Assembly (NCBI GenBank): GCA_947494675.1
Contig: CANLVP010000001.1
Location: 620,001 to 684,000 of the forward strand
Direction of reading: 5' to 3'
DNA length: 64,000 bases
Origin: an uncultured Paracoccaceae bacterium
GTDB lineage: Bacteria > Pseudomonadota > Alphaproteobacteria > Rhodobacterales > Rhodobacteraceae
Position 1 is the stretch's first letter. Each line of letters begins with the position of its first letter. The notes beneath the pieces were generated by a model that was given only the letters and a program-made list of their open reading frames with translations, ran no database searches and had not been told where the DNA came from. A program made the translations under genes and the position numbers. Of the stretch, positions 50,897 to 60,789 are shown piece by piece.

Positions 50897-52294
50897 TTAT
50901 TCCGCGGCAGGTGCCAACGTCATGTCGGCCTTGGGCAATTGGATAGCGAAGGTCGTGCCGTTTTCATCCGTGCGCTGCAGCTCCAGCCGCCCGCCGTGGC
51001 CGCGAACCAGATCGGCGGCAATCACCAGACCAAGGCCGGAGCCACCCTTGCGGACGCCGCCCTGAAACGGCTGGAACAGATGTTCGCGGGCGCGCATGGG
51101 CAGGCCGGGGCCAGTATCGGTGACGGTCACCCACCAGGCGCCATCGTCCTCAGAGCCTTTGATGCAAATCTCACCGGGCTTGCCGGTGGCCATGATCGCC
51201 TGCCGGGCGTTGCGGACGAGGTTAAAGATCACGCGGAAGAGCTGCTCACCATCCGCGCGCAGGGTCAGGGATGCGGGCACATCCTCGGCAAAGGACAGGG
51301 CATAGTCGGCGGCGGCAAGGCGTTCGCTGTCGATCACCTCATTCACGATCTGCGACAGGTTCACACGGGTCAGCGCCGGTGCGGGTTCATCAACCTTGCC
51401 AAAGGCCAGCGTTGTTTCGCACAGGTTCACCGCGCGGCTGATCGAGCCCACAAGCTTGGGGGCCATGCGTTTCACAAGCGGATCTTCAGAGCTTTCGATC
51501 CGGTCGGTAAAGAGCTGCGCAGAGGTGAGGATATTGCGCAGATCATGGCTGACCTTGGCGACAGCACCGCCCAATTGCGCCAGCCGGTCCTTTTGCTTGA
51601 GCGATCCGGTCAGCTGCGTCTGCATCAGCTGCAAGGCCTCTTCGGCGTCGCGCAGCTCGCGCACCCCAGCGCCGGGTTCAATGATGCGGCGCGCATCCTC
51701 GGGCGCCGCGGCGTATTGCTGCATGGACCCCACAACGCCCTTGATCGGGCGCACCAGCAAGATCTGCACGGCCACAAACAAAAGCCCTGCCGTGATAATC
51801 GAAATGATCGCCGACAGGATCAACACATTGCGCCCGTATTCCAGCAGGGCGGCGCGCAAGGGTTCTTGCATCATGGTGACTTCGATCAGCAGCCCTCCGT
51901 CCTGCACCGGGTTGCCAATCACCCGGATCACGCGATCCTCGCCGTCAAATATCGTGCGCATCGCGTCCATGATCAGCGTCATGCTGGTTGGGCCGCGCAT
52001 ATCGTAGGTTTCAAAGATCGGCGACGGGATTGGCGACGACAGCGCCAATTGCCGGATCTCATCACGCCGCAAGACCACGTTGAAGACGCCTGCATTCTTG
52101 AGCAATTCCGCCTCAAGCGCAGGCGAGATCATGTCGTCGGCCTCAAGCGCCAAGGAGGCGATCTGCGCCCGTTCCAGCCGCGCCAGCAGGTAATCCTGCC
52201 GGAAACGCGCGACCGAGGGCACAAAGATGAACACTTCGGCCAGCATCACGAAGATGACGGTCAGGATCAGAAATCGACCTGAAAGGGTGTTCAT
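50897..52294 (-). CDS. Sensor histidine kinase, orphan
   Basis: A 465-residue membrane kinase. Helix 1 at ~7-27 (FLILTVIFVMLAEVFIFVPSV) and helix 2 at ~158-180 enclose a ~130-residue periplasmic sensor; a linker follows, then H-box AKVSHDLRNILTSAQLFTDRI, N-box FRVIFNLVRNARQAIMATG, and G-boxes DTGPGLPM and GSGLGLVIA. No response regulator is adjacent. It lies 15 bp after the flavoprotein gene on the same strand, so possibly co-transcribed. Confidence 0.9.
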   Translation of the reverse strand: MNTLSGRFLILTVIFVMLAEVFIFVPSVARFRQDYLLARLERAQIASLALEADDMISPALEAELLKNAGVFNVVLRRDEIRQLALSSPIPSPIFETYDMRGPTSMTLIMDAMRTIFDGEDRVIRVIGNPVQDGGLLIEVTMMQEPLRAALLEYGRNVLILSAIISIITAGLLFVAVQILLVRPIKGVVGSMQQYAAAPEDARRIIEPGAGVRELRDAEEALQLMQTQLTGSLKQKDRLAQLGGAVAKVSHDLRNILTSAQLFTDRIESSEDPLVKRMAPKLVGSISRAVNLCETTLAFGKVDEPAPALTRVNLSQIVNEVIDSERLAAADYALSFAEDVPASLTLRADGEQLFRVIFNLVRNARQAIMATGKPGEICIKGSEDDGAWWVTVTDTGPGLPMRAREHLFQPFQGGVRKGGSGLGLVIAADLVRGHGGRLELQRTDENGTTFAIQLPKADMTLAPAAE

Positions 52295-52309
52295 CGTCTT
52301 GCTCGTTCC

Positions 52310-53728
52310 TTACGGGATCCAGCGCTGGACGAAACCGACCACGCGCTTGACCTTGTCGCTTTCAAACAGTCTGGGGCTAAAGTATGCGCCTGCGGCTCTT
52401 TTGTTAACCTCACTTATTGTGGGGTAAGGTAGCACGGTATTGGCAATTGCCGACATTTTCATGTTGTTGGCAATGGCCATCGCCCACATCCCGATCAATT
52501 CGCCCGCTGTATGCCCCACGATCGAGGCACCTACAGGGCGGCCTTTGACGACCATCACCTTAATAAGGCCCTTGTTTTTACGCTCGGCGATCAGGCGGTC
52601 GTTGTGGTGGAAATCAAAGCGCACGACCTCAAGCCCCGCGCCGTATTTCGCCTTGGCTTGCGCCTCTGTCAGGCCAACTTGTGCCAGTTCCGGGTCCGTG
52701 TAAGTGGCCCATGGGATATGGCTGGTCTTTTGCTTGGACGGCAGCCCGAACAGCAGCGACCGGATCAGAACGCCAGCATGATAGCCCGCGACATGCGTAA
52801 ACTGCAGGCCACCGGCCACGTCGCCCGCCGCATAGACCCGTTTGTTGGTCAGGGACCGCAGGTTATCGCCAACCTTCAGCCCGCGGCGGTCATGGGCGAT
52901 GCCGCCCGCGTCCAGATCAAGTTTGTCGATGTTGACCTTGCGCCCCACCGCCATCAGCAGGTGTGAGCCGGTGAAATCGCCCTGCGGTGTATGCACCGTG
53001 ATGGCACCGTCTTTGCCGCTGATCTTTTCAGCTTGTGCGCCTTCGACAATCTCAATGCCTTCGGCACGCAGGTTTTCAAGCACAATCGCGGCCATTTCCG
53101 GGTCGTCATTGCCCATGGCCTTTGCGCCTTCGATCACGGTCACTTTCGACCCAAGCCGCACATGCGCCTGCGCCATTTCCATGCCAATCGGGCCACCGCC
53201 GACGACGATCAGGTGATCGGGGCGCTCGCGCAGGTCAAAGATGTCTTCGTTGGTGTAGACCTTCACATCATCGATGCCGGGGATCGGCGGCACAAAGGGG
53301 CCAGAGCCTGTGGAGACGACAAAGCGCCGTGCTTCGATGATTGTGTCGCCTGCCTGCACCTCTGTCGGTGAGATAAAGCGCCCGAATTCCTCGATCACCT
53401 GCACGCCGAGGCCTTCGAACCGTTCGACACTGTCGACGGGGGCGATGGTTGCGATGACGTCATGGACGTGATCCTTGGCGGCGGCGTAATCCACCGATGG
53501 CACCGCATCAGCGACACCGTATTTGGCGCCGTGGCGAATCGCATGGGCCTGTTTGGCACTGGCGATCAGAGCCTTGGAGGGCACGCAGCCGTAGTTCAGG
53601 CAATCGCCACCCATCTTGTGGCCTTCCAGCAGGACAACTTTCGCCCCCATCTGGACAGCACCGGCTGCAACGGACAAGCCGCCGGAACCACCACCAATGA
53701 TGCAAATGTCAGTCTTAATGCGGTTCAT
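52310..53728 (-). CDS. MerA/dihydrolipoamide-dehydrogenase-like FAD disulfide oxidoreductase
   Basis: A 472-residue class I pyridine-nucleotide disulfide oxidoreductase: FAD motif ICIIGGGSGGLSVAAGAVQMGA, redox-active CLNYGCVPSK, NAD(P) motif LIVVGGGPIGMEMAQAHVRLGS, and GRKVNIDKLDL. The C-terminal dimer segment reads LPYPTISEV, with Tyr where lipoamide dehydrogenases have the catalytic His-Pro pair, so it is not a standard Lpd. It lacks MerA's terminal vicinal Cys pair. It is 3 bp after the TVP38 gene, a frequent partner. Confidence 0.9.
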   Translation of the reverse strand: MNRIKTDICIIGGGSGGLSVAAGAVQMGAKVVLLEGHKMGGDCLNYGCVPSKALIASAKQAHAIRHGAKYGVADAVPSVDYAAAKDHVHDVIATIAPVDSVERFEGLGVQVIEEFGRFISPTEVQAGDTIIEARRFVVSTGSGPFVPPIPGIDDVKVYTNEDIFDLRERPDHLIVVGGGPIGMEMAQAHVRLGSKVTVIEGAKAMGNDDPEMAAIVLENLRAEGIEIVEGAQAEKISGKDGAITVHTPQGDFTGSHLLMAVGRKVNIDKLDLDAGGIAHDRRGLKVGDNLRSLTNKRVYAAGDVAGGLQFTHVAGYHAGVLIRSLLFGLPSKQKTSHIPWATYTDPELAQVGLTEAQAKAKYGAGLEVVRFDFHHNDRLIAERKNKGLIKVMVVKGRPVGASIVGHTAGELIGMWAMAIANNMKMSAIANTVLPYPTISEVNKRAAGAYFSPRLFESDKVKRVVGFVQRWIP

Positions 53729-53731
53729 GAT

Positions 53732-54463
53732 TTAGATCTCTTTCTTGCCGCGGACGGCGTTTACAACGATTGGCAGCAGGGACAGCGCGGCAAGACCAAG
53801 GATCGGCAGCAGAATGTGCCATTCAAAGATGATGCCGAGGTTGGGGGTTTCGCCGCGGGCAAAAACTTCGCCCAGACCGGCACCCACGGATGTGTAGACG
53901 ACCGTGCCGGGAATGATCCCCAGGAAGGTCGAGATCACAAAGCGACGCAGCGGCACCTCAAGGAAGGACGGCACAAGGTTGGCCATGAAGAAGGGCACAA
54001 TCGGGATCAGGCGGATGGAAAACAGCATGGACCATTGGTTCTCATCGATGCCGTCCTTGATCTTTTTCACCAGCCCGTCGGACCCTTCCAATTTGGCCCC
54101 AAGCTTTTCCCCAAAGCCCCAGCGGGCAGCGAGGAAAATCGCCGTGGCACCGATGGTGGCAGCGGTAATGTTAAAAAGCGCGCCGGGGAAGGTGGCGAAC
54201 AGGAACCCGCCGGTCAGCGTGGCCACCGTGGCACCGGGCAGGGAGAAGCCGACAATCACCACATAGGCCGCGATGAACACCAGAACGGTCAGTAAGTAGT
54301 TGTTATCACGGAAAGACAGCAGCGTTTCGCGGTTGTCCCGCAGGGCGTCAAACGTCAGGTAATCCCGCAGGAAGAACGCCCCCAGAATGGCCACAACGGC
54401 GATGACGATCAACGGCAGGCGCCGCAGGATCGGGTTTTGGGTGGGGGCGTCGGACATAGACAT
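53732..54463 (-). CDS. TVP38/TMEM64 (DedA-like) membrane protein
   Basis: A 243-residue inner-membrane protein with about six hydrophobic segments and the SNARE-associated/DedA-like domain: GFSLPGATVATLTGGFLFATFPGALFNITAATIGA, RLIPIVPFFMANLVPSFLEVP and FLGIIPGTVVYTSVGAG. Family members are implicated in lipid or ion transport and often precede a MerA-like flavoprotein, as here. A second ATG two codons in (54457) is an alternative start. Confidence 0.9.
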   Translation of the reverse strand: MSMSDAPTQNPILRRLPLIVIAVVAILGAFFLRDYLTFDALRDNRETLLSFRDNNYLLTVLVFIAAYVVIVGFSLPGATVATLTGGFLFATFPGALFNITAATIGATAIFLAARWGFGEKLGAKLEGSDGLVKKIKDGIDENQWSMLFSIRLIPIVPFFMANLVPSFLEVPLRRFVISTFLGIIPGTVVYTSVGAGLGEVFARGETPNLGIIFEWHILLPILGLAALSLLPIVVNAVRGKKEI

Positions 54464-54652
54464 GGCTTTCTCTCAGGGCATCGTTTCGGTTGCACCCTAG
54501 ATGGACAATGGCGGGCCTTACGCATAGGCCGATCACGCGCCGTTGATGCGATCACGGGGGTTATGACAGTTTCCAAGGGGTTGAGATCACAAACTGTAAC
54601 ATTTGGCGGGTGCAGAATTCCTCTTTGTTGCAAAAACGGGCGGTGCAGGGCG

Positions 54653-54681
54653 TTGACAGGCATGGGTGCTGCGCTTAAACG
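54653..54681 (+). promoter_or_regulatory. Likely rpmH promoter
   Basis: TTGACA at 54653-54658 is followed 16-17 bp later by TTAAACG (54675-54681), a plausible sigma-70-type promoter about 70 bp upstream of rpmH. The rest of the 285-bp divergent gap shows a direct repeat CGATCACG (near 54530 and 54550) but nothing assignable. Confidence 0.55.
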
Positions 54682-54748
54682 GCAGGTCTGAATTGCCTTC
54701 GGGCCTCGAATCCCTCGTGGGTTTGGCCCCTTTAACCGGAGAGACGCC

Positions 54749-54883
54749 ATGAAGCGGACATTCCAACCATCTAACCGCGTGCGCAAGAACCGCCACGGTT
54801 TCCGTGCGCGTATGGCCACCAAAGCTGGTCGCAAGATCCTGAACAACCGTCGTGCCAAAGGCCGCGCCAAGCTGAGCGCATAA
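54749..54883 (+). CDS. rpmH: 50S ribosomal protein L34
   Basis: A 44-residue basic protein: starts [18 protein letters not shown], ends GRAKLSA, exactly the L34 length and sequence pattern. GGAGAG precedes the ATG. rnpA follows after 14 bp, as in nearly all bacteria. Confidence 0.98.
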   Translation: MKRTFQPSNRVRKNRHGFRARMATKAGRKILNNRRAKGRAKLSA

Positions 54884-54897
54884 GCGCCGCTGACGCG

Positions 54898-55284
54898 ATG
54901 ACAGAGTTGGAACCGCCGGTGGACCACAACGATGGACCGCCGGCGGTTTCCGTTTGTCTGGAGGTCCTCAAGAAGCGCAGCGATTTTGTCGCCGCCTCCA
55001 AGGGCCGCAGACATGGCACGGCGGGCATTCACCTTCAGGGCCGCAAGCGCGGTGAAGGTGACGCGATCCGTGTCGGGTTCACCTGTTCCAAAAAGGTCGG
55101 CAATGCCGTGGCCCGCAACCGGGCCAAGCGCCGCCTGCGCGAAGTGGCCCGCGCCGTGCTACCGACCCATGGCCGTCCAGGATGGGACTACGTGCTGGTA
55201 GGACGGGCGCAGGCGACAGCAACCCTACCCCTGCCGCAGCTTGAGGCAGATCTGATCCGCGCTTTGGCCAAGGTCCACGCATGA
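54898..55284 (+). CDS. rnpA: Ribonuclease P protein component
   Basis: A 128-residue basic protein partnering RNase P RNA in 5' processing of tRNA. The family core is LKKRSDFVAASKGRR, RVGFTCSKKVGNAVARNRAKRRLREVAR and DYVLVGR. The first ~23 residues (TELEPPVDHNDGPPAVSVC) are an extension common in Rhodobacteraceae, so a later start is possible. Its stop overlaps yidD. Confidence 0.95.
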   Translation: MTELEPPVDHNDGPPAVSVCLEVLKKRSDFVAASKGRRHGTAGIHLQGRKRGEGDAIRVGFTCSKKVGNAVARNRAKRRLREVARAVLPTHGRPGWDYVLVGRAQATATLPLPQLEADLIRALAKVHA

Positions 55285-55502
55285 CCCCGCTGGCCCGCAT
55301 CGTCGCCCTGCCCGTCCGCGCCTATCGTTTGGTCGCCTCCCCCTGGGTCGGCCACGGCTGCCGCTTTCAACCCACCTGTTCCGCCTACGCGCTTGAGGCA
55401 CTGGAAAAGCACGGCGGGATCAAAGGCAGCTGGCTCGCCGCCCGCCGCATCGGCCGCTGCCACCCATGGGGTGGGTCAGGAATCGACAACGTGCCCGATT
55501 AG
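55281..55502 (+). CDS. yidD: Membrane protein insertion efficiency factor YidD
   Basis: A 73-residue YidD: SPWVGHGCRFQPTCSAYALEALEKHGGIKGSWLAARRIGRCHPWGGSGIDNVP is diagnostic, with three conserved Cys. It is thought to aid YidC-mediated insertion. It overlaps rnpA by 4 bp; its stop overlaps the 3' end of the convergent hydrolase gene by 4 bp. Confidence 0.95.
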   Translation: MTPLARIVALPVRAYRLVASPWVGHGCRFQPTCSAYALEALEKHGGIKGSWLAARRIGRCHPWGGSGIDNVPD

Positions 55503-56461
55503 GTCAAAAAGACTGTCGCATTTTGATCCTTCATCAGTGCCAAGCCTCCGTCGCTTGCCCGCTGACGCCCCGGTATGGCTGCGCGGTCCAGCTCACCTTT
55601 CAGAGTAAGTACCAAGTCCTGGTAGAAACGGTTGTCACCGAAATACCAACTGTGGGATCCAAGTGCACCGCCCCCGACATGTTCTTTGTAGTATTGTCCA
55701 CAATACAGGTTCACCGCTTTCTCTGACCTGGCAGCGGGCAGTCCAACTCGCCCCAATCGACGAGATGCACCGATACGCTTCGTGTTGGAAATCGACAATA
55801 TTTCATCATAGGGACTGTAATAGTTTGTCAGTCGAACGAGGTGACGAAAAAGCGAACGGGACTCAGAGTCGCCATGTTCCATCGACGAAGCTGAAATATC
55901 CGCTGCAACAAAAGCGACCTGACTAACTGTCCAATTCGCTTGCGAGATCGCGTGTTGCCCATCAGCAAAGTCAAATGCCTCGCGCACTACATAACACCCC
56001 ATAGAATGCGCAAGGATGCTTACGTCGATGTGGCAATCTGGCTTTTGGCGCTTGGCAAATTCCGCGATTCCGCTGTCCATTAGATAGCTCGCAGCCCAGC
56101 GCGCATCACGACGATCATTCAAATAACCAACGACAGTTCCGTCGCTTGGCCAATCAAAGCTTACACAAAGGCCTTTGAACCCCTGCTTGCGCAGCTTTGA
56201 CGAGACGTTCCGGTGATGCTTCAGCATTTCAGTGGCGTCGACATTATATCCATGAACCAAAAGCACGACATGACCACGTGTTGTTTCGCCCGGCAAGATC
56301 GCTGCGGCGCTGGCCTTTCGGAACCAACTATCAGCTGATCTGATCTGGTGCTCTAGCGATGGGACGTCTTTGGTTTCGGGGATGGCAAGATATTTGACGC
56401 TACCCTGTTTGAAACCTAGTAGCCCATTCTCGGCGCGTCGCGTTGAAAGAATAAAATCCAT
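55499..56461 (-). CDS. Alpha/beta hydrolase (DUF900-like), inserted in the yidD-yidC cluster
   Basis: A 320-residue cytoplasmic hydrolase. It has VVLLVHGYNVDATEMLKHHRNV (oxyanion strand), the nucleophile elbow ILAHSMGCYVVREAF near residue 150, and a candidate acid/His region near the C terminus (HSWYFGDNRFY). This resembles the DUF900 hydrolase group. ATG 56461 is chosen since AGGAGG lies 7 bp upstream. The strand is opposite to the surrounding cluster, and base composition is visibly richer in A+T than neighbours, suggesting horizontal acquisition. Confidence 0.82.
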   Translation of the reverse strand: MDFILSTRRAENGLLGFKQGSVKYLAIPETKDVPSLEHQIRSADSWFRKASAAAILPGETTRGHVVLLVHGYNVDATEMLKHHRNVSSKLRKQGFKGLCVSFDWPSDGTVVGYLNDRRDARWAASYLMDSGIAEFAKRQKPDCHIDVSILAHSMGCYVVREAFDFADGQHAISQANWTVSQVAFVAADISASSMEHGDSESRSLFRHLVRLTNYYSPYDEILSISNTKRIGASRRLGRVGLPAARSEKAVNLYCGQYYKEHVGGGALGSHSWYFGDNRFYQDLVLTLKGELDRAAIPGRQRASDGGLALMKDQNATVFLT

Positions 56462-56648
56462 AAAATGTCCTCCTATAATGTGAGGAAGCGTGACATACGC
56501 ACATTTCATGAGTCAAATTTGGCAACTGCTAAACAGAGAATGCGCAACCTCTAAAGATGGAAATTGCGTTGAGCAGACTTGGTGGTCCGCCTCGGCGAGC
56601 TGACGCTCAGACTAGTCAGCCAGCCTCCACCACGCTAAGACGCCCCCC

Positions 56649-57494
56649 ATGTTAGATGACGCCGACGATATTCACCCGCTGTTCTACGGTGCGCCCAAAA
56701 CCACCGAGTTCAAGAAGCTGCGCAAACGCATTGTCGCCAATGTGCGCGAGGCGGTTGAGCAATACGGCATGATTGAGCGTGATAGCCGCTGGCTTGTCTG
56801 CCTGTCGGGTGGCAAGGACAGCTACACCCTGCTCGCGATCCTGTATGAGCTGAAATGGCGCGGCCTTCTGCCGGTGGAGTTGCTCGCCTGCAATCTGGAT
56901 CAGGGCCAGCCCGGCTTTCCCGCGACAGTGCTGCCGAAATTTATGGAAAAGATGGGCGTGCCGCACCGGATTGAATACCAGGACACCTATTCCATCGTCA
57001 TGGATAAGGTGCCCGAAGGCCGGACGTTCTGCGCGCTTTGCTCGCGATTGCGGCGCGGCAACCTGTACCGGATCGCGCGCGAGGAAGGATGCTCTGCCGT
57101 GGTGCTGGGCCATCACCGCGACGATATCCTTGAGACGTTCTTTATGAACCTCTTTCACGGGGGGCGCTTGGCGACGATGCCGCCGAAACTGGTGAACGAA
57201 GAGGGTGATCTGTTCCTCTATCGCCCGCTGGCCCATGTGGCCGAATCCGATTGCGAACGCTTTGCCACCGCGATGAACTATCCCATTATCCCGTGTGACC
57301 TATGCGGATCGCAGGACGGGCTGCAACGCCAACAGGTCAAGCAAATCCTTGATGGTTGGGAGAAAAACAGCCCCGGTCGGCGGCAGGTCATGTTCCGCAG
57401 CCTGATGAATGCGCGGCCCAGCCACCTTTTGGACCCCAAACTCTTTGATTTTCAGGGTTTGACCCTATCTGAGAAAGAGCCCGAAAGCCCTTGA
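56649..57494 (+). CDS. ttcA: tRNA 2-thiocytidine synthetase TtcA
   Basis: A 281-residue enzyme that thiolates cytidine 32 of tRNA. It has the PP-loop [10 protein letters not shown] near residue 54, and two CxxC motifs ([11 protein letters not shown] and IPCDLCGSQ) that bind an Fe-S cluster. [19 protein letters not shown] is the conserved catalytic helix. It lies 62 bp before yidC. Confidence 0.94.
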   Translation: MLDDADDIHPLFYGAPKTTEFKKLRKRIVANVREAVEQYGMIERDSRWLVCLSGGKDSYTLLAILYELKWRGLLPVELLACNLDQGQPGFPATVLPKFMEKMGVPHRIEYQDTYSIVMDKVPEGRTFCALCSRLRRGNLYRIAREEGCSAVVLGHHRDDILETFFMNLFHGGRLATMPPKLVNEEGDLFLYRPLAHVAESDCERFATAMNYPIIPCDLCGSQDGLQRQQVKQILDGWEKNSPGRRQVMFRSLMNARPSHLLDPKLFDFQGLTLSEKEPESP

Positions 57495-57555
57495 CCTTTG
57501 GGGCTTACGGGTTGAAGAAACCCCACGTTTTAAGACAGATGGGCGGCCGTATTCG

Positions 57556-59376
57556 ATGCAAGAGCAAAACAAGAACCTGATCCTCGCCACAGCGTTGAGC
57601 TTTCTGGTCATTCTGGTCTGGTTCTGGCTTTTCCCGCCAGAAGAAATCACGAACCCGCCCGTCGAAGCGACAACAGAGCAACCTCCCGAGGCAGGTGTGC
57701 CAACGGTTGAAACCGCGACAAACACCACGACAGAAACCGCCCCAGCGGCAGTTGCTGCAGAAGATGCGCCGCGCTTAGCCATTGAAACCGAACAGTTTTC
57801 TGGCACCATCTCGTTACTGGGTGGCCGCATCGATGAATTGTCGCTGAACCAATACAACGAAACGCTGGACGAAGGTTCGCCCACCGTCACATTGCTGAAA
57901 CCCGAGGGGGAGGCAGGCGCCTACTACAGCTCTTTCGGCTGGGCCGGGGTTGAAGGGATCGACAGCGTGCCGACGCCTGACACAATCTGGTCGGTCGAAA
58001 GCGGCGAGACGCTGACAGCCGACAGCCCCGTGACACTGTCTTGGGACAATGGTGCGGGCCAGATTTTCCGCACTGAAATCTCGGTCGATGAAGATTTCAT
58101 GTTCTCCTTCGCGCAATCGGTCGAAAACACCAGCGGTGCCGCCATCAGCCTGCGTCCCTATGGTTTGATCCGTCGCCACGGCGAACCGCAGGACATGAAG
58201 AACTTTTTCATCCTGCAGGAAGGCCCGTTGCAGATGTCCGATGGCGTGCTGGAATCCTATGATTACAGCGATATCGCCGACCTGCGTGTGAATGAGCTGG
58301 AGCGTGTCCCTGCCGAACGGGTTGAGACGACATCCGAAAGCTGGCTGGGCTTCACCGATCACTATTGGCAGACAATCCTGATCCCTGATCAGGCGACGCC
58401 GTTCCGGTCCGTCCAGAAATACTTCCCAAGCCGTGACATCTATCAGGCCGAGGCTGTGATGCCGGTCCAAACTGTCGCCGCTGGTGCCACGGCTACTGTC
58501 ACCACACAGCTTTTTGCCGGTGCCAAGGAATGGGAAGCCATCCGCAATTATGAGCGTGAAGGCGTCACCCGGTTCCTCGACAGCATCGACTGGGGCTGGT
58601 TCTTTTTCCTGACCAAGCCGATCTTCTGGCTGCTGCATCAGTTGAACCTGATCATCGGCAACATGGGCTGGGCGATCATCGCGCTGACCGTTGTGATCAA
58701 GGCGGCTGTGCTGCCGCTGGCGTGGAAATCCTTTGTCTCGATGGCGAAGATGAAAGAGCTTCAGCCAGAGATGGAAAAGCTGAAAGAAGCGGCTGGCGAA
58801 GATAAGCAGAAGATGCAGCAAGGCATGATGAAGCTTTATAAGGACAACAAGGTGAACCCCGCCTCTGGTTGTCTGCCGATCCTGCTGCAAATCCCGATCT
58901 TCTTCAGCCTTTACAAGGTGATCTTTGTCACCATCGAATTGCGCCATGCGCCCTGGTTCGGCTGGATCAAGGATCTGTCCGCGCCTGACCCCTCGACCAT
59001 CTTTAACTTCTACGGGCTGGCCCCCTGGGGCACGCCAGAACCCGGTTCGATCATGGCGCTGCTGTTCATCGGCATCCTGCCGCTGTTGCTGGGTATCTCC
59101 ATGTGGTTGCAGCAGAAACTGAACCCGGCCCCAACGGACCCCACACAAAAGATGATCTTTGCATGGATGCCATGGGTCTTCATGTTCATGCTGGGCAGCT
59201 TTGCGTCTGGTCTGGTCGTTTACTGGATCGCCAACAACGTCATCACGTTCACGCAGCAATACACCATCATGCGGATGAACGGGGCAAAGCCGGATATCTT
59301 TGGCAACATCAAGGAATCGTTCAAGCGGGCTGAAAAGGCTGCCAACGATGCCTCTGAACCCAAGGGCAAGAAGTGA
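57556..59376 (+). CDS. yidC: Membrane protein insertase YidC
   Basis: A 606-residue inner-membrane insertase of the Gram-negative type. N-terminal anchor NLILATALSFLVILVWFWLFPPEE, a large periplasmic beta domain (~60-350), then the conserved core with FFFLTKPIFWLLHQLNLIIGNMGWAIIALTVVIKAAVLPL, NPASGCLPILLQIPIFFSLYKVI and the last helices. It ends on an overlap with the MOSC gene. Confidence 0.96.
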   Translation: MQEQNKNLILATALSFLVILVWFWLFPPEEITNPPVEATTEQPPEAGVPTVETATNTTTETAPAAVAAEDAPRLAIETEQFSGTISLLGGRIDELSLNQYNETLDEGSPTVTLLKPEGEAGAYYSSFGWAGVEGIDSVPTPDTIWSVESGETLTADSPVTLSWDNGAGQIFRTEISVDEDFMFSFAQSVENTSGAAISLRPYGLIRRHGEPQDMKNFFILQEGPLQMSDGVLESYDYSDIADLRVNELERVPAERVETTSESWLGFTDHYWQTILIPDQATPFRSVQKYFPSRDIYQAEAVMPVQTVAAGATATVTTQLFAGAKEWEAIRNYEREGVTRFLDSIDWGWFFFLTKPIFWLLHQLNLIIGNMGWAIIALTVVIKAAVLPLAWKSFVSMAKMKELQPEMEKLKEAAGEDKQKMQQGMMKLYKDNKVNPASGCLPILLQIPIFFSLYKVIFVTIELRHAPWFGWIKDLSAPDPSTIFNFYGLAPWGTPEPGSIMALLFIGILPLLLGISMWLQQKLNPAPTDPTQKMIFAWMPWVFMFMLGSFASGLVVYWIANNVITFTQQYTIMRMNGAKPDIFGNIKESFKRAEKAANDASEPKGKK

Positions 59377-60128
59377 CCACCGTCGCGCATCTGTGGCGGC
59401 ACCCGATCAAAAGCCATGGGCGCGAGGCGCTTGAGGCTGTGACGCTCACGGCAGGCGAATCCATGCCGTGGGATCGCCATTGGGCGGTGGAGCACGAGAA
59501 GTCAAAGTTCGATCACACCAACCCGCAATGGGCGATGTGCCGCAACTTTATGATCGGTGTTGTGCTGCCCAAGCTGGCCGGGATTTGGGCCAAGCTGGAT
59601 GAGGCAACGGGTGAGATCACCTTGCGCCATAGCGCCTTGGACGACATCACCTTTTGTCCCGATGATCCCGACGATGTGGCCCGGTTTCTGGGATGGGTCG
59701 CGCCGCTCAGCGCGGATGCGTCCAGCAAGCCCACAGGCCTCGCCTCTGCCGGGCGGCGGGGGCTGACAGACAGCGCCTATCCTTCTGTGTCCGTGATGAA
59801 CCTTGCCAGCCACGCCGCGGTCTCCGCCCGGCTGGGTGGCGCGCTGGAAACCGAACGCTGGCGCGGGAATGTCTGGCTGGATGGCCTGTCGCCTTGGGAA
59901 GAAATGGAATGGACGGGCCGCGAGATCCGTATCGGTGATGCCCGCCTGATCGTGCGCGAACCCATTCGCCGCTGCAAACACACCATGGCCAATCCGATCA
60001 CCGGCAAGCGCGATGCGGATACGCTGGAGGTCTTGGAAAATACCTTTGGCCACCAGCACTTTGGCATGTATTGCGAAGTTGTGGGTGGTGGTGACATTGC
60101 CCTTGGCGATACCGCAGAGGTGCTGTGA
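59373..60128 (+). CDS. MOSC-domain protein
   Basis: A 251-residue protein with MOSC N-terminal (VAHLWRHPIKSHGREALEAVTLTAGESMPWDRHWAV) and MOSC core (FGMYCEVVGGGDIALGD; single Cys in RRCKHTMANPITG). MOSC proteins bind molybdenum cofactor or carry sulfur, e.g. in YcbX/mARC-like detoxification of N-hydroxylated bases. It starts at GTG 59373 on a 4-bp overlap with yidC. The exact substrate is unknown. Confidence 0.88.
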   Translation: MTTVAHLWRHPIKSHGREALEAVTLTAGESMPWDRHWAVEHEKSKFDHTNPQWAMCRNFMIGVVLPKLAGIWAKLDEATGEITLRHSALDDITFCPDDPDDVARFLGWVAPLSADASSKPTGLASAGRRGLTDSAYPSVSVMNLASHAAVSARLGGALETERWRGNVWLDGLSPWEEMEWTGREIRIGDARLIVREPIRRCKHTMANPITGKRDADTLEVLENTFGHQHFGMYCEVVGGGDIALGDTAEVL

Positions 60129-60778
60129 TGGAGCTTCGTTTTCCTGAGATCGAAACGCCCGATGATGCGGCGCTTGAAAAAGGACGGCTGCTGTTTGCGG
60201 GCGAGACAGAGTTCCTCAAGGGCGTTGTCGCGATGGATGGCCTGCCCCCCGCTGACCGGGTCGAGGTCTGCTTTGCCGGGCGGTCCAATGTCGGGAAATC
60301 AAGCCTGATCAATGCCTTGACAGGTCGCAAGGGCCTTGCGCGGGCGTCCAATACACCCGGCCGCACGCAAGAGATTAACTTTTTCACCGCTGGCGATATC
60401 TATGTCGTCGACCTGCCCGGCTATGGCTTTGCCAACGCGCCCGTGGCGGTGGTCGAAAAGTGGCAGCGGCTGCTCAAGCAATATCTGTCCGGCCGCCAGA
60501 CCCTGCGCCGGGTCTTTGTGCTGATCGATGCGCGTCATGGTGCAAAGGCCGTGGACGAAGAGATTATGTCGGTTCTTGACCGCTCTGCCGTGACATTTCA
60601 GGTGGTGATGACCAAGATCGACAAGGTAAAGGGTAAAGCCTTGGACGAGGCGATGGCGCGGACCCGTGCGGCGCTGGCCAAACACCCCGCCGCCTTTCCG
60701 GAACTGATCCTGACAAGCTCTGAAAAGGGTGAAGGCGTGGCCAACCTGCGGGCCGTGATCGCAGGGATCGAGGCATGA
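60128..60778 (+). CDS. yihA: Ribosome biogenesis GTPase YihA/YsxC (EngB)
   Basis: A 216-residue GTPase needed for 50S assembly: G1 [18 protein letters not shown]2 [13 protein letters not shown]3 [12 protein letters not shown]4 TKIDK, G5 [11 protein letters not shown] 60128 is used (GTG 60125 is in frame). It overlaps the MOSC stop and leads into argB. Confidence 0.94.
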   Translation: MELRFPEIETPDDAALEKGRLLFAGETEFLKGVVAMDGLPPADRVEVCFAGRSNVGKSSLINALTGRKGLARASNTPGRTQEINFFTAGDIYVVDLPGYGFANAPVAVVEKWQRLLKQYLSGRQTLRRVFVLIDARHGAKAVDEEIMSVLDRSAVTFQVVMTKIDKVKGKALDEAMARTRAALAKHPAAFPELILTSSEKGEGVANLRAVIAGIEA

Positions 60779-60789
60779 GGAAGCAAGAC

